From: Bacillus sp. JCM 19058
GTDB lineage: Bacteria; Bacillota; Bacilli; Bacillales_H; Bacillaceae_D
Assembly: GCA_001310555.1 (NCBI GenBank)
Contig: BAXO01000020.1
Span: forward strand, 1-64,000
Reading direction: 5' to 3'
Length of the DNA stretch: 64,000 nt
How positions within the stretch are numbered: the first letter of the stretch is position 1; each line of letters starts with the position of its first letter. Shown here piece after piece: positions 63,060-64,000 of the stretch. The notes beneath the pieces were generated by a model. That model had not been told where the DNA came from. It worked only from the letters and a program-made list of their open reading frames with translations, and did not search any database. The translations under genes were made by a program, and so were the position numbers.

Positions 63060-64000
63060 CTAAAAAATAGCTTTATCATTAAATTCCACATTTACCAAAT
63101 CAAGTACCATATGTTCCCACTTATTTGTTATTTCTCCTATGCTAAAGTGTTTTCTAATATAGGCCTTTAGACTTTCAGAATCGATGGCCTCGTCTTTTGA
63201 ATTAAGAGAATGGACTTGCTTGATTCCTTCAGACACATCTTTATGAATGAAATCTTTAGGATAAATTGTATCGCTTCCGTCCCAATTCAATATAATCGGA
63301 TAAGCACCTGATGCCATTCCTTCACTCGGGGAAAGATGAAAACTCTCGAAATCGCTTGTAGATAATACATATCCTATTTTGGTTAGCCATAAATCTATGT
63401 CATTACCAAACCCATCAAAGATTACAGAGTCCCTCCAGGGTGCAGTTTCTATTCGCTCAAAAACTTTTTCAAAGTAGTTCCGTTCATCTTCTTTATTCCA
63501 TAACCAAGTATAATCTTGTGGCAGCTTTCCTTTTATATAAAGTTTATATCTATTATCCTTTTGCCATAGTCCTTCAAAAATATCTACAGCTAAATCTAAT
63601 CTTTTCCTTTTGGGACATATTCCAATTATACCTAAGTTATATTTTGAGTTTTTATCTTTCTTCTTGTTAAATTTCTCTAAATCAACAACATTATAGATCA
63701 TTATCATTTTATCTCTGGGTAATTTTAGTAACCTATAAAATTCCTCAAAGACATAAGGAGAAATAGCAACTATTTTATCAATTTTATTCATGCTGAATTG
63801 TTTTGGATAAACTGTATCCTTCTCTTGTAAATGCATTCTCACTATTAATTTTTGATGACTTTTTTTTGTGATTAGAATACCAAACTGCATTTCCCAGCCC
63901 CCATTCGCAAATAATTATATCTGCCCACTCCAAACAATCAAAGCTTTGTTGTTCATTATGAATATTATGCCCTTCCCATTTATCAATTTTCACTAGAAAA
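63060..64000 (-). CDS. GT-B family glycosyltransferase, cut by the window edge and frameshifted
   Basis: Only the C-terminal ~310 residues are inside the window. KIDKIVAISPYVFEEFYRLL, MIMIYNVVDLEKFNKKKDKN, LGIIGICPKRKRLDLAVDIF, and FESFHLSPSEGMASGAYPII (the family 1/4 E-x7-E type nucleotide site) show a GT4-like transferase. One break in an A run near 63862. Its frame is still open at 64000, so the start lies beyond. Followed closely by the dehydrogenase gene. Confidence 0.83.

Noticed and set aside
16..64000. Programmed ribosomal frameshifting as the cause of the many broken frames
   Set aside because: Shifts occur in both directions, in unrelated genes and at plain homopolymers without stimulatory structures; sequencing error is far simpler.
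1..64000. CRISPR array, prophage, tRNA, rRNA, riboswitch or IS element
   Set aside because: No regularly spaced short repeats, no integrase or transposase, no clover-leaf or T-box core sequences were seen on either strand.

Overview
The window reads as chromosomal DNA of a Bacillaceae bacterium. The gene order is that of the Bacillus subtilis hpf-fliTSD-hag-csrA-fliW-yviE-flgLK-flgNM-yvyF-comF-degV-degUS-yvyE-tagV-tagO-tua neighbourhood, read here mostly from the minus strand. Very acidic secreted and lipoprotein segments, together with a wall-polymer locus that appears to combine phosphate-type and uronic-type genes, suggest an alkaliphilic or halotolerant member. That lifestyle is inference.

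Caution for every reader: about 44 of about 60 protein genes are interrupted by one or more single-base frameshifts, mostly at A/T or short G/C homopolymers. In each case the next frame restores the expected family sequence. This is the signature of uncorrected sequencing error, not of mass pseudogenisation. Coordinates below give the reconstructed gene, and the evidence names the breaks.

Layout. 1-3.2 kb: hibernation factor hpf and 5-oxoprolinase pxpBAC. 3.4-5.3 kb: a cold-shock gene with a clear sigma-A promoter, and a DUF6612-like lipoprotein. 5.4-8.9 kb: fliT, fliS, fliD, flaG. 9.1-12.3 kb: a sugar-type cassette (DUF6807 protein, isomerase, AraC regulator) lying inside the flagellar locus. 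12.5-21.2 kb: hag, a LuxR-type regulator, csrA, fliW, an inverted aldo/keto reductase, yviE, flgL, flgK, flgN, flgM, yvyF. Four sigma-D promoters and a textbook CsrA hairpin in the hag leader show the FlgM/sigma-D and FliW/CsrA circuits controlling motility. 21.2-23.2 kb: competence genes comFC and comFA, without comFB. 23.5-25.6 kb: a sortase-anchored SGNH hydrolase. 26-30 kb: degV, degU, degS, yvyE. 30-37.2 kb: pyroglutamyl peptidase, an oligopeptide ABC transporter (oppDFBCA) and an Lrp-type regulator.

38-64 kb: cell-envelope glycopolymers. It starts with the LCP ligase tagV and tagO. A tua-like set follows: TuaG-type transferase, Wzy-like polymerase, transferase, Wzx-like flippase, initiating phosphosugar transferase. 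Next come tagD, a CDP-alcohol phosphotransferase, two CDP-glycerol glycerophosphotransferases, glycosyltransferases, two TagGH-type ABC exporters, a repeat-rich glucosaminidase autolysin, a UDP-ManNAc-type dehydrogenase, and a glycosyltransferase cut by the window edge. Together they could build a lipid-linked polymer, extend it with glycerol-phosphate and acidic sugars, export it by two routes, and attach it through the LCP protein.

The most interesting items are the pseudo-receiver LuxR protein between csrA and hag, the CsrA site in the hag leader, the SGNH enzyme with a long helical insert, the recently duplicated SH3 repeats of the autolysin, the hybrid wall-polymer locus, and paired DnaA-box-like sites at the cold-shock promoter. 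I found no CRISPR array, IS element, tRNA or rRNA.
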